Positions 53,190-61,899 of a DNA stretch of 64,000 nucleotides are shown here, piece after piece. The DNA is taken from the NCBI GenBank assembly GCA_002307135.1, contig DBTQ01000036.1, forward strand, positions 62,001-126,000, written 5' to 3'. The DNA comes from Bacteroidetes bacterium UBA1312. GTDB lineage: Bacteria > Bacteroidota > Bacteroidia > Chitinophagales > Chitinophagaceae. The translations under genes were made by a program, and so were the position numbers. Each line of letters begins with the position of its first letter. Positions within the stretch are counted from its first letter, which is position 1. The notes beneath the pieces were generated by a model. That model was not told where the DNA came from, searched no databases, and worked only from the letters and a program-made list of their open reading frames with translations.

Positions 53190-53494
53190 AGTGGTAATTA
53201 TTTTTTGACTGGAGGTTAGCGCATCAAAAGTTAAGCAATTACTACGATTGGTAAAATTGGTTTCATTAAAATGACGTCCTTTTATAATTGTGGCAAATAC
53301 GTGGGATTGCGAATAACATACTTAAATACTTATTGTACAAATAGTCATTCATTGCTGTATTACCCAATAAATGTGTCGAATTTTGGAGTATTGTGCTTTA
53401 TACTTTGCATAAATGTCATTACTTTTGCGGTTCTTATTTAAATTCATTTCAACAAATAGTGTTGCAAGAAGAATCCATCAAAGCAAAACCATCT
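53190..53494. other. Intergenic region upstream of ctaB
   Basis: This is the remainder of the divergent spacer between rfbD and ctaB. It holds an exact -7 match TACTTTTG at 53420-53427 on the plus strand, with only a weak -33 (TTT at 53397-53399). No hairpin or small ORF was seen. The open frame ahead of ctaB begins inside the spacer at 53393 but is not expected to be translated from there. Confidence 0.45.
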
Positions 53495-54370
53495 ATGTTT
53501 GTAGTACTTCGTTTGAAAGACTATATGCAATTGTGGAAACCTAACCTGAGTATCATGGTTGTGTTTTCAAGTGTTATAGGTTATTTGTTAGCCCCTAACA
53601 TTGTCTTTTCATTACAACGGGTTATATTGTTATTTGTTGGCGGTTTATTAGTTACTGGTGGAGCCAATACGATTAATCAAATTTTAGAACGCTATAGTGA
53701 TAAATTGATGAATCGTACCATGATGCGCCCGCTTCCTGAAAACAGAATTGGCGTTATCGAGGCATGGATTTTCGCGACATTGAGTGGCATTGGAGGGGCA
53801 TTGCTATTAGCGATCAATTTTAATGTGCTCTGCGGCATCCTTAGTTTTGTATCGTTATTGCTGTACGCATTTGCATATACACCACTTAAAAAAATCAACC
53901 CGATTGCAGTATTTGTTGGCGCTATACCTGGAGCATTACCTCCGTTGATAGGTTGGGTAGCTGCTACTAATTCACTATTGTCCCCTTCCGATATGGGCGG
54001 TTGGGTTATCTTTCTTATCCAGTTTTTTTGGCAATTCCCTCATTTTTGGGCTATAGCTTGGGTTGGTTTTGATGATTATGAAAGAGCCGGTATAAGGATG
54101 TTACCATCAAAGGAAGGGCGTACTCCTTTTACCGGGTTGCAGTGTATGTTCTATAGTATTATATTAGTTCCATTAGCTATTGTACCACGTTTATTGCACA
54201 TGTGCAATAATTGGGGTATGTGGATTGGTATGTTATGTGGAGTCGCCTATTTTATTTCATCCTATTTCTTCTTTAAAAACAATGATTACAAATCAGCTAA
54301 ACGAGTAATGTTTACTTCGTTTATATATTTACCCACAATATTGCTGGCCATTTATTTTTGCAAAATTTAA
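53495..54370 (+). CDS. ctaB: Protoheme IX farnesyltransferase
   Basis: The ATG at 53495 gives 291 residues; a TTG at 53462 would add 11 and is also plausible. The UbiA-type prenyltransferase has eight or nine helices. Its first Asp-rich motif is NTINQILERYSDKLMNRTMMRPLP, and the second region is WQFPHFWAIAWVGFDDYERAGIRMLP. It makes heme O from heme B for heme-copper oxidases. It opens the operon with two COX III genes, COX IV and SCO, with 6-base spacing to the next gene. Confidence 0.94.
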   Translation: MFVVLRLKDYMQLWKPNLSIMVVFSSVIGYLLAPNIVFSLQRVILLFVGGLLVTGGANTINQILERYSDKLMNRTMMRPLPENRIGVIEAWIFATLSGIGGALLLAINFNVLCGILSFVSLLLYAFAYTPLKKINPIAVFVGAIPGALPPLIGWVAATNSLLSPSDMGGWVIFLIQFFWQFPHFWAIAWVGFDDYERAGIRMLPSKEGRTPFTGLQCMFYSIILVPLAIVPRLLHMCNNWGMWIGMLCGVAYFISSYFFFKNNDYKSAKRVMFTSFIYLPTILLAIYFCKI

Positions 54371-54376
54371 TTACGA

Positions 54377-54943
54377 ATGAATACTACTATAGAGCGGAAG
54401 AGAATGCACCCGCAAAAATTTGCGCTTTACGTTGCCATGGCAAGCATAGCAATGATGTTTGCCGGACTAACCAGCGGTTATATTGTTGCTAAAGGTCAGG
54501 GTAATTGGCGTATATATGATTTACCAGTTGTGTTTTGGTATTCCACTGCGACTATTTTGCTCAGTAGCATTACCATAACACTTGGCTTGCGCGCATTCAA
54601 GCAACATAATATACCCAAATACAGATTTTTAATCACCATTACATTGCTATTAGGTATCTTATTTGGGATTTTTCAAGCCTTGGGTTTTTATCAGTTATAT
54701 CATTTGCCACAACCTGTACGTGTCGATGGTACAAGAAGCGAATCATTCCTTTTTATTATTGCTGGACTGCATTTATTACATATAGCAGGCGGTCTTATAG
54801 CATTGCTCATCGTGTTTTTCAGAGCATTTAAAGCAAATAGAAAAGAATATAACGCTACAGGTTTAGAAATTGTCGCTAATTATTGGCATTTTGTCGATTT
54901 GCTGTGGATATATTTATTTATATTTTTTATGGCGAACCAATAA
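54377..54943 (+). CDS. Cytochrome c oxidase subunit III, short form
   Basis: The 188-residue protein has five transmembrane helices. It contains KFALYVAMASIAMMFAGLTSGYIV and GLHLLHIAGGLIALLIVFF, and ends NYWHFVDLLWIYLFIFF, the signature ending of heme-copper oxidase subunit III. It belongs to the short form that pairs with a second subunit III in Bacteroidota caa3-type operons. Its partner follows 97 bases downstream, with a candidate promoter between. Confidence 0.9.
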   Translation: MNTTIERKRMHPQKFALYVAMASIAMMFAGLTSGYIVAKGQGNWRIYDLPVVFWYSTATILLSSITITLGLRAFKQHNIPKYRFLITITLLLGILFGIFQALGFYQLYHLPQPVRVDGTRSESFLFIIAGLHLLHIAGGLIALLIVFFRAFKANRKEYNATGLEIVANYWHFVDLLWIYLFIFFMANQ

Positions 54944-54956
54944 AAAAAAAAGACAT

Positions 54957-54987
54957 TTGCATGACTGAGAAAAGCGTATTATTTTCG
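54957..54987 (+). promoter_or_regulatory. Candidate internal promoter before the second subunit III
   Basis: TTG at 54957-54959, 20 bases, then TATTTTCG at 54980-54987 matches the consensus except C for T. It would give a leader of about 48 bases and let the three distal genes be expressed apart from ctaB. Confidence 0.4.
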
Positions 54988-55040
54988 CAGCAAAATAAAA
55001 ACTTACTTACACACACTTACAACACAACACAATAACTTTT

Positions 55041-55787
55041 ATGTCTCAAGCAACAGCTACTACAGCGCCCACAACAAAAGCATTTGGCGGAGGACGTTCT
55101 CCATTTAATGTGAGCTATGGTAAAATGATGATGTGGTTTTTCCTTTTATCGGATGCCTTTACTTTTAGCGCTTTTCTTATTTCTTATGGTACCACTCGTT
55201 TTTTCAACGCAGTATGGCCCGATGCCAATACCGTATTCCATTCATTCCCATTTGCAGGTGCACATGCAGAATGGCCTTTGATGTTTGTTAGTTTGATGAC
55301 ATTCATCTTGATTTTAAGTTCTGTAACAATGGTATTGGCAGTACATGCCGGACATTACAATGATAAACAAGGTGTCATTAAATGGATGTTGTGGACGATT
55401 ATTGGTGGTATTGCGTTCTTGAGTTGTCAAGCTTGGGAATGGACCCATTTACATCATCAAGCAGCATGGTGGGGTTCATTTACAGACATTACGGCATCAA
55501 GAGATGTTTATAAACATTTTTTCAAACCTGAAGTATTGGCATCAGCTACGCCTGAGCAATTGTCTCAATCTACAAATAACTTTTTTAATTTCTTCTTTAC
55601 GATCACTGGTTTTCACGGATGCCACGTTGCGAGTGGGGTAGTATTGAATATCATGTTGTTGGTAAATACGGTAAATGGAACTTACGAACGTCGTGGTCAC
55701 TATGAAATGGTAGAAAAAGTTGGTCTTTATTGGCACTTTGTGGATTTGGTTTGGGTATTCGTATTTACTTGTTTCTACCTACTTTAA
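55041..55787 (+). CDS. Cytochrome c oxidase subunit III
   Basis: The 248-residue protein has five to six helices, opening NVSYGKMMMWFFLLSDAFTFSAFL. It contains FLSCQAWEWTHLH, ITGFHGCHVASGVVLNIML and YWHFVDLVWVFVFTCFYLL at the end. Subunit III stabilises the catalytic core of the oxidase. Subunits I and II are not in the window. The short paralogue upstream and COX IV downstream mark the usual Bacteroidota distal operon. Confidence 0.93.
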   Translation: MSQATATTAPTTKAFGGGRSPFNVSYGKMMMWFFLLSDAFTFSAFLISYGTTRFFNAVWPDANTVFHSFPFAGAHAEWPLMFVSLMTFILILSSVTMVLAVHAGHYNDKQGVIKWMLWTIIGGIAFLSCQAWEWTHLHHQAAWWGSFTDITASRDVYKHFFKPEVLASATPEQLSQSTNNFFNFFFTITGFHGCHVASGVVLNIMLLVNTVNGTYERRGHYEMVEKVGLYWHFVDLVWVFVFTCFYLL

Positions 55788-55836
55788 TTATTTACTAACC
55801 TTACTTCTTCTTCTTAAATTATTAAACTATATAGCA

Positions 55837-56274
55837 ATGTCTCATAGTCACGACGAAAATAACATTCAACATTTATACGAAGGCGACCAGTCCAAATTAT
55901 ATTCTGGAGTAATGAATCATCATTCTGATATTAATTCAACAGAAAGTAAAGCTCAGGTTGCTAATATTTTAAAAATAACACTCTATTTAGCTATTATTAC
56001 TATAGTTGAAGTAATCGGTGGTCTTTACTTGTATCATTATTTACCAAAAGGAATAATTAATACAGCATTCCTTATACTTACTGTCGTAAAATCTGCATTT
56101 ATTGTAAAGGTGTTTATGCACTTAGGCGATGAGGTGAAATGGTTTAGATTTTGTGTGTTGATACCTTTAGCACTTTTTATTTGGTTTATCATTGCCTTTA
56201 TGTATGATGGTGGTGCGTGGTTAAAAATTAACCGTGGTAACCCTACCCGTATAGACTACATAAAGACAAAATAA
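55837..56274 (+). CDS. Cytochrome c oxidase subunit IV, prokaryotic type
   Basis: The ATG at 55837 gives 145 residues; the longer frame overlaps subunit III and is not needed. A His/Asp-rich cytoplasmic head (MSHSHDENNIQH) is followed by three helices: ILKITLYLAIITIVEVIGGLYLY, INTAFLILTVVKSAFIVKVFMHL and CVLIPLALFIWFIIAFMY. The FMHLGDE motif matches the COX4_pro family. It is an accessory subunit of the oxidase. Confidence 0.9.
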   Translation: MSHSHDENNIQHLYEGDQSKLYSGVMNHHSDINSTESKAQVANILKITLYLAIITIVEVIGGLYLYHYLPKGIINTAFLILTVVKSAFIVKVFMHLGDEVKWFRFCVLIPLALFIWFIIAFMYDGGAWLKINRGNPTRIDYIKTK

Positions 56275-56277
56275 GTA

Positions 56278-56979
56278 ATGAAAGAGAAATTAAGTAATAA
56301 AAAATTTTTCAAAGGATTAGCGGTGGCATTTGTGCTGCCGCTATCTTTTTTCGTGATAGCACGACTACTGTCGAAAGACAAATTGGTTATGCCTAGGCAC
56401 TATAGTTTTGACAGCGTTGATAGCCAAATGGTAGCCGGTAAAATGGAATATGATACTGTTTTTCACAAAATAGCAGATGTAGTATTAACCAATCAATTGG
56501 GCGATAAAATATCAGTGAATAAAGATCTTGAGGGTAAAATGTTACTGATTAATCTGTTCTTTACCCGCTGTCCTAGTATTTGTCCTAAGTTAACAGGCAA
56601 TATGACTATTATGCAGAAAGCTTTTAGAAAAAATGATACCACGGTACAATTACTTTCTTTAAGTATGGATCCTGCTAATGATACGGTTAGTGTGCTTAAA
56701 TCTTATGCTGATAGTTATAAGGCAAATCATGATCATTGGTGGTTTTTGACAGGGGACAGAAATGATATTTACAATTATGCACGCAATGAATTGAAATTGC
56801 TTGCCAAACCGTCGGATGCAGGTGTTGAAGAATTAGATCATTCACAAACAATAGTATTAGTGGATAAGGATCGCTACATAAGAGGATATTATAATGGACT
56901 TGACACCGCAGCGTTAAAACATTGCGCTGATGATATTATATTGCTTTCTTTAGAGAAAAAGAGAAAGAGAAAATGGTAA
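56278..56979 (+). CDS. SCO family copper chaperone
   Basis: The 233-residue protein is anchored by one N-terminal helix (about 10-30). The thioredoxin-like SCO domain has the copper ligands CPSIC (Cys98/Cys102) in FFTRCPSICPKLTGNM, and the third ligand His in EELDHSQTIVLVD. It inserts copper into the CuA site of subunit II. It ends the ctaB operon and is followed by a perfect terminator. Confidence 0.93.
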   Translation: MKEKLSNKKFFKGLAVAFVLPLSFFVIARLLSKDKLVMPRHYSFDSVDSQMVAGKMEYDTVFHKIADVVLTNQLGDKISVNKDLEGKMLLINLFFTRCPSICPKLTGNMTIMQKAFRKNDTTVQLLSLSMDPANDTVSVLKSYADSYKANHDHWWFLTGDRNDIYNYARNELKLLAKPSDAGVEELDHSQTIVLVDKDRYIRGYYNGLDTAALKHCADDIILLSLEKKRKRKW

Positions 56980-57003
56980 AATCTGGCAAGATTTTACCAT
57001 TTT
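56970..57003. terminator. Terminator between SCO gene and luxC-like gene
   Basis: Fifteen-base arms AAAATGGTAAAATCT (56970-56984) and AGATTTTACCATTTT (56989-57003) with a four-base loop overlap the SCO stop codon. It lies between convergent stops. Confidence 0.85.
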
Positions 57004-57019
57004 TAACTATAGTTCGTTT

Positions 57020-58015
57020 TTACAAACTGCATAAAAACTGCATCACATCTATCCCGTCTGCATAATCATTCAAAGATGGTATTTGTGATTCCCCAAATGG
57101 AATAAATCCATTGCCAACAATACATTGAATGTCATTATTGTTTTTAAGTCCTTCCATAAGCAATTGCTTATCGTCGTAATACCGGTAATGTAAAACGGCA
57201 ACTGATGAAAAGGGAACTTCGTTCTCAACTAACAGTACAGATTCATTACTTAAATAAGGAATTCGATTGAGCAAATAAATAGCTAAATAATAATCAAAAT
57301 TATTTCGGTATTTGTGATGATTATTGAAGCCTTCGTACCGTTTGAATGCATCAAATAAATGTTCAAAATCATATCCTTTAGGTACACAAATTTGTGTCAC
57401 ATTTCTACACCCGAGCCCGAAATAACAGAAGACATCATCTGCCAGTTTCTGTAAATCTTCTTTGCTTTCGTTGCCATCTAGTACTGCTATAGATGTGCGA
57501 TTGCGACGGATAATGTGCGGGTATTTACTGAAATACTGCTCAAAATAACGTGCAGAATTATTGCTGCCTGTTGCTATATAAGCATCACAGTTTTTGAGCA
57601 TTTCTGCAGATTGTATTTGCTCAGCTGTTTCAGGTGCCCATTCTGTAAGTTTTAAAATTAAATGCTCAAGTAAAACACGATCTTTTGATGAATATTTTAA
57701 GACTAATTTATGTCCAGAAATATAGCAGCAAAGTACATCATGGAAGCCAACTAATGGAATATTGCCAGCCATTGTTAACCCAATAGTCTTTGTGTCTTTT
57801 GGCAAATTATATTGAGCTATCCATGCTTCCAGTTTTTCTTTTTGTAAAAATGATTGTACAATATTTTTTACTGCAATATCAATATGCTCTGATGTGAACC
57901 ACTGATTGCTTTGTACTGCCCGATCTTTTACAAGAAGCCAATCTTGATCTTCAGATAGCATATAATGACCTAGTTTAACTAAAAGCTCAATTTTATGATT
58001 CAATAATATCGTCAT
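57020..58015 (-). CDS. LuxC-family acyl-CoA reductase
   Basis: The ATG at 58015 gives 331 residues; the longer frame to 58066 runs through the divergent ferredoxin promoter. The family pattern is visible: TIGLTMAGNIPLVGFHDVLCCYISGHK, YIATGSNNSARYFEQYF, the nucleophile region FCYFGLGCRNVTQICVP and a late GNGFIPFGESQIPSLNDYADG. LuxC reduces long-chain fatty acyl thioesters to aldehydes in luminous bacteria; in Bacteroidota it occurs without luxD, luxE or luxAB. The substrate is unknown. It is divergent from a ferredoxin gene, a common arrangement. Confidence 0.92.
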   Translation of the reverse strand: MTILLNHKIELLVKLGHYMLSEDQDWLLVKDRAVQSNQWFTSEHIDIAVKNIVQSFLQKEKLEAWIAQYNLPKDTKTIGLTMAGNIPLVGFHDVLCCYISGHKLVLKYSSKDRVLLEHLILKLTEWAPETAEQIQSAEMLKNCDAYIATGSNNSARYFEQYFSKYPHIIRRNRTSIAVLDGNESKEDLQKLADDVFCYFGLGCRNVTQICVPKGYDFEHLFDAFKRYEGFNNHHKYRNNFDYYLAIYLLNRIPYLSNESVLLVENEVPFSSVAVLHYRYYDDKQLLMEGLKNNNDIQCIVGNGFIPFGESQIPSLNDYADGIDVMQFLCSL

Positions 58016-58043
58016 CAGTTCTGTTTTTATGAATGCGAAATTG

Positions 58044-58051
58044 TAACTTTG
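58044..58051 (+). promoter_or_regulatory. -7 box of the ferredoxin promoter
   Basis: TAACTTTG is an exact TAnnTTTG match, with CTG (one off from TTG) 20 bases upstream at 58021-58023. The leader would be about 24 bases. Confidence 0.55.
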
Positions 58052-58081
58052 CAGCGACACAATCAAACTTAAATATACACA

Positions 58082-58429
58082 ATGGCAATAAAAATAACCG
58101 AAGACTGTATTAATTGTGGTGCTTGCGAACCAGAATGTCCAAATAATGCGATTTATGAAGGTGGTGTAGAATGGACAATGTCTGATGGAACTTCAGTGAA
58201 AGGAATGTTTACTTTAATGGATGGAACAACAACAGATGCGCATAAAAAACATGAACCTGTTTCGGGTGAAGTTTATTATATCACTGCTGAAAAATGTACA
58301 GAGTGCCAAGGTTTCCACGAAGAACCTCAATGTGCAGCAGTATGTCCTGTAGATTGTTGCGTACCAGATGAAATGTATCGGGAAACAGTAGCTGATTTAT
58401 TGGCGAAAAAAGATAAAATGCATATATAG
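58082..58429 (+). CDS. 4Fe-4S ferredoxin
   Basis: The 115-residue protein has a first cluster motif CINCGACEPECP (Cys9, 12, 15, 19). A long insertion (residues 30-75) separates it from the second motif CTECQGFHEEPQCAAVCPVDCC, which has an expanded spacing between the second and third cysteines. This is the Alv-type bacterial dicluster ferredoxin common in Bacteroidota. It is divergent from the acyl-CoA reductase gene; electron transfer between the two is possible but not shown. Confidence 0.93.
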   Translation: MAIKITEDCINCGACEPECPNNAIYEGGVEWTMSDGTSVKGMFTLMDGTTTDAHKKHEPVSGEVYYITAEKCTECQGFHEEPQCAAVCPVDCCVPDEMYRETVADLLAKKDKMHI

Positions 58430-58450
58430 TAAAGAGCAGATCATAAAAAT

Positions 58451-58477
58451 GCCGCGAATATAATTTGCGGCGTTTTT
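58451..58477 (+). terminator. Terminator after ferredoxin
   Basis: Arms GCCGCGAAT (58451-58459) and ATTTGCGGC (58463-58471) pair with one G-U and are followed by GTTTTTG. Confidence 0.75.
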
Positions 58478-58530
58478 GTGCAATATCAGCTGTTAAAAAT
58501 ATTAATTAACCTTAGTTTCACAGGTAGTTG

Positions 58531-58562
58531 TTGTGCAAAGAATACTCATCCCTTTATATTTG
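58531..58562 (+). promoter_or_regulatory. Candidate promoter of the TPR protein gene
   Basis: TTG at 58531-58533, 21 bases, then TATATTTG at 58555-58562 (exact -7 match). The leader to the ATG at 58622 is about 50 bases. Confidence 0.55.
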
Positions 58563-58621
58563 AACAATTATTTTAGTAGCTTGCGCTTAACAGGAATTTA
58601 AAGTTTAATAAAAAAACATCA

Positions 58622-59887
58622 ATGAAGAAATCGATTTTAGTAATTGCCGGAACGGCTTTCAGTTTAAGTGTATTTGCACAAGCAAAAATATACACTGCAA
58701 AAGAATATGCTCGTGATGGGGATATGAAAAAAGCTATTGAAACAATTAATGAAGCGGTAAATAGTGAGAGTTTAAAAGGTAGTGGTGATGCTTGGTTTAC
58801 AAGAGGTGAGATCTATGAGAAAATGGCAGAGAAAGATACGAGCAAATCGTTGCTTGAGGAAAGTGCTATTTCATACATGAAAGTATTGACATTGAAACCA
58901 GGATACGATAAAGATATGATTGATCCCAAATTATTGAGGATTGCTACATTGTCTCGAAATGCGGGTGTCGGTGCTTACAATGATACTAAATACGATCTGG
59001 CATTTAATCAATTTAAAAAAGTAGTTGAGATACATGATATTAATGGGGGCAAGCACTTTGCAGGAAACAAAAAATTCGATACTGCATCTGCTCAGGCATT
59101 AAAATTTCAAGCACTCTGTGCTTATTATGCCAAAAAATATGACGAGGCATTACCTGTAATGATTCGTGCAAAAGAAAATCCCATTTCAAAAGATGCTATT
59201 GTTTATTCTATGCTGATAGAAATATACGTTGAAAAGAATGACAATGATAATGCAATTAAAGCGATCGACGAAGCAAAGGCAGCATACCCTAAAAATACAG
59301 AAATACAAAGACAGGAAATTAATTTTTATTCAAGAACAGGTAAAACTGATATTTTAATAAAAAAATTAGAAGAAGCAACCGCTAAAGATCCCAATAATTC
59401 ATTGCTACAATACAATCTTGGCGTGCTATATGCTAATATGGCTAATCCAATGGATGATAATAAGCAACCTAAGGCAAAACCTGCTAATGCAAAAGAGCTC
59501 GAAGCAAAAGCAGAAAATGCATATAAACTAGCAATTGATGCAGACCCCAATAAATCAGACTATAATTTTAATTTAGGAGTCCTATATTTTAATAACGCTG
59601 CAGACTATACCAAGCAAATGAATGCGATTAAAGGTGTTAGTGCTGCGGATAATAAAAAGTATGACGATTTGAAAGCACAAAGGGCATTAGAATTTACTAA
59701 GGCATTACCTTATTTTCAAAAATCCTTCGACTTACTTAGCCCAGATGTTGCAAAATTACAAGGCGATGAAACATTAACTTATCAGGGTACTTTAACTGCA
59801 CTTCAAAATATTTATGAAGTAATGGGACAATCTGAAAAAGCAGATGATATAACCAAAAAGTTGGAAGCGTTTAAAAACAGAAAATAA
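58622..59887 (+). CDS. Secreted tetratricopeptide protein
   Basis: The 421-residue protein has a signal peptide ending at SVFAQ (20) and then TPR-type helical hairpins to the end, including AKEYARDGDMKKAIETINEAV, DYNLAFNQF-like (here YDLAFNQFKKVVEI), SMLIEIYVEKNDNDNAIKAIDEA and LQYNLGVLYANM. A Lys/Ala/Pro-rich insertion (around 280-300) interrupts the repeats. It is probably a periplasmic scaffold. The binding partner is unknown. A strong terminator follows. Confidence 0.87.
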   Translation: MKKSILVIAGTAFSLSVFAQAKIYTAKEYARDGDMKKAIETINEAVNSESLKGSGDAWFTRGEIYEKMAEKDTSKSLLEESAISYMKVLTLKPGYDKDMIDPKLLRIATLSRNAGVGAYNDTKYDLAFNQFKKVVEIHDINGGKHFAGNKKFDTASAQALKFQALCAYYAKKYDEALPVMIRAKENPISKDAIVYSMLIEIYVEKNDNDNAIKAIDEAKAAYPKNTEIQRQEINFYSRTGKTDILIKKLEEATAKDPNNSLLQYNLGVLYANMANPMDDNKQPKAKPANAKELEAKAENAYKLAIDADPNKSDYNFNLGVLYFNNAADYTKQMNAIKGVSAADNKKYDDLKAQRALEFTKALPYFQKSFDLLSPDVAKLQGDETLTYQGTLTALQNIYEVMGQSEKADDITKKLEAFKNRK

Positions 59888-59903
59888 CCAACTGCTTTGA
59901 TAC

Positions 59904-59938
59904 AAAAAAGCCAATGCATTATCCGCATTGGCTTTTTT
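59904..59938 (+). terminator. Terminator after the secreted TPR gene
   Basis: Perfect 14-base arms AAAAAAGCCAATGC (59904-59917) and GCATTGGCTTTTTT (59925-59938) have a seven-base loop and an intrinsic U-run. Confidence 0.9.
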
Positions 59939-60009
59939 GTCCGTATATATACTTTAGTGAGCACTAAAAAAGTGATAACCTTATTGATTCTATATTACCG
60001 AGAGACAAT

Positions 60010-61881
60010 TTGAAATCTAAAACTTCATATCGTATTACACTTCTTTTTGCACTATTGCTTTTGCAATGTGTGCATCATCGGTTATATGCTCAAAAGACGG
60101 ATGAGCGCACTTCGTTGACTAAGCGAATAGGTAATTCAGTAAAGGACTTATACAATCAAGGTTATAATTCGATTAAACGAGATCCAAAAAATGATAGCAT
60201 CCAGAATGCAAAAAATAAAATTAACAGCCTTAAAAGTGAAGCAGAATTAGAACCTTATGAAGGTAAAATAATCAGGGAAATTTATATCGAAAGAATAGGA
60301 TTTGATCAATCCTTTACAGAAAATACCAGTAAGCTCGCCAATTGGGGTACAAATATTCTAAACCAACTCCACACAAACACCAAGGAGTTTGTTATTAGAA
60401 ATAACTTGATCATTAAAAAGAATCAGCATTTTAGTGCTTATATAGTTTCGGACAATGAGCGTTATCTGCGTTCACTTGATTTTATACAAGATGCCCGTAT
60501 TACGGTCATGCCAATAGATGGTGTTTCAGATTCCATCGATTTGCTCGTTATTACAAAAGATATCTTTAGCCTTTCTGTTAGTCTGGATGCAGATATCAAT
60601 ACTGCTAAATTAAAAGTCGGAGATGATAATCTATTTGGTATGGGGCAAACACTCCGGACTACAGCACTTTATGATTTAAATAGGCAACCTCATACAGCCT
60701 ACGAGTTTAGATATGGCAAAAGTAATATTGCCGGAAGTTTTATTAATGCAGAGTTAGGATATTCAGAAATCAATAACGGAGCTCGTATTGGTGGTGAGCA
60801 AGAATATGCCAGTTATTTTCGTTTGTCCAAACCGCTGGTTACGCCATATTCACATTTCGTAGGTGCCGCAGAAATAAGTTCTAATACTTCTGTTAATGGG
60901 TACCATAAAGAGGATTCGCTTTTTTATAAATATAGTTATACTTACTACAATGCTTGGTTGGGTTATAATATTTGTAGCCAGAACAGGAGTTTGGAAAAAA
61001 ACACAAAGAAAAGAGAACGGCTTTTTTGGGCTATAAGATATTTGAATACTAATTTTTCTGAAAAGCCTATTCAGGTAGGTAACCGTTTTGATCCATTGTA
61101 TAATGATAAAGAGGCTGTACTAACATCATTGACATTTTTTAAAGAAAATTTTTATAAAACCAGTTATATATATGGGTTTGGTACAACTGAAGATATACCC
61201 ATAGGCTATAATATTGTCGCTACTACTGGTTGGTATAGACAATTGCAATTACAAAGACTTTATACAGGTATTAACCTTAGCTTTTTCAAAACACTAACGA
61301 ATGGCTTTTTCGGTAATTACTATTTGCGCGCAGGCTCTTTCTATTCTGGAACAACACTACAGGATGCAACTTTGTTAGCTGGGTTGGATGTGTATAGCCC
61401 ATTGCTTAAGTACAGGAGTTTGAAAATTCGACAATTTATCCGTGTTAGCTATTCCCGCATTTTTAATAGAATTACCTATGAACCTTTACAAATTGGGAAT
61501 TCATTTGGATTAAGGGATTATGGATCAAATATACCCTCAGGTCAGGAACGCATGAATATCAATACTGATTTGATTGTTTATACTAAACTCAAAATTTTAG
61601 GTTTCCGTTTGGCTCCATTCGTATATGCTGATTTGGCGCTACTTCGTCCAGATAGTGCTGCATTCAATAAATCGAGTGGTTATGCCAGTATTGGTGGTGG
61701 TATGCGTATGAGAAACGACAATTTTGTATTTGGAACAATAGAAATGAGGTGCATCTATTTTCCTACCCCTATGCCTGGCGCACAGACATTTCGGATCAAT
61801 ATATCTTCAGAACTTCAATTCCGTTATCGTACGGATTATGTACGCGCCCCGGATATTATCCGGCTAAACGAAAGTCTGTAA
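60010..61881 (+). CDS. Omp85/BamA-like outer-membrane protein
   Basis: The 623-residue protein starts at a TTG (60010) just ahead of the signal peptide (LLFALLLLQCVHHRLYAQ). Residues 85-190 look like POTRA domains (EGKIIREIYIERIGFDQSF, NNLIIKKNQHFSAYIVSDNERYLRSLDFIQDARITVMP, SIDLLVITKDIF). The rest is a beta-barrel with a GLRDYGSNIPSGQERMN segment, resembling the surface-antigen part of BamA/TamA. It ends on an asparagine-rich tail and not on the usual aromatic residue. It is likely a TamA-like insertion or transport protein; its exact role is unknown. Confidence 0.78.
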   Translation: MKSKTSYRITLLFALLLLQCVHHRLYAQKTDERTSLTKRIGNSVKDLYNQGYNSIKRDPKNDSIQNAKNKINSLKSEAELEPYEGKIIREIYIERIGFDQSFTENTSKLANWGTNILNQLHTNTKEFVIRNNLIIKKNQHFSAYIVSDNERYLRSLDFIQDARITVMPIDGVSDSIDLLVITKDIFSLSVSLDADINTAKLKVGDDNLFGMGQTLRTTALYDLNRQPHTAYEFRYGKSNIAGSFINAELGYSEINNGARIGGEQEYASYFRLSKPLVTPYSHFVGAAEISSNTSVNGYHKEDSLFYKYSYTYYNAWLGYNICSQNRSLEKNTKKRERLFWAIRYLNTNFSEKPIQVGNRFDPLYNDKEAVLTSLTFFKENFYKTSYIYGFGTTEDIPIGYNIVATTGWYRQLQLQRLYTGINLSFFKTLTNGFFGNYYLRAGSFYSGTTLQDATLLAGLDVYSPLLKYRSLKIRQFIRVSYSRIFNRITYEPLQIGNSFGLRDYGSNIPSGQERMNINTDLIVYTKLKILGFRLAPFVYADLALLRPDSAAFNKSSGYASIGGGMRMRNDNFVFGTIEMRCIYFPTPMPGAQTFRINISSELQFRYRTDYVRAPDIIRLNESL

Positions 61882-61899
61882 GCTTATTAGAATCCGATA

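Noticed and set aside
53290..53312. TGGC ... TTGC as a sigma-54 site
   Set aside because: The spacing between GG and GC is too long by several bases.
55720..55836. 39-residue extension of COX IV overlapping subunit III
   Set aside because: The ATG at 55837 precedes the conserved His-rich head and lies in the spacer; the extension is out-of-frame subunit III sequence.
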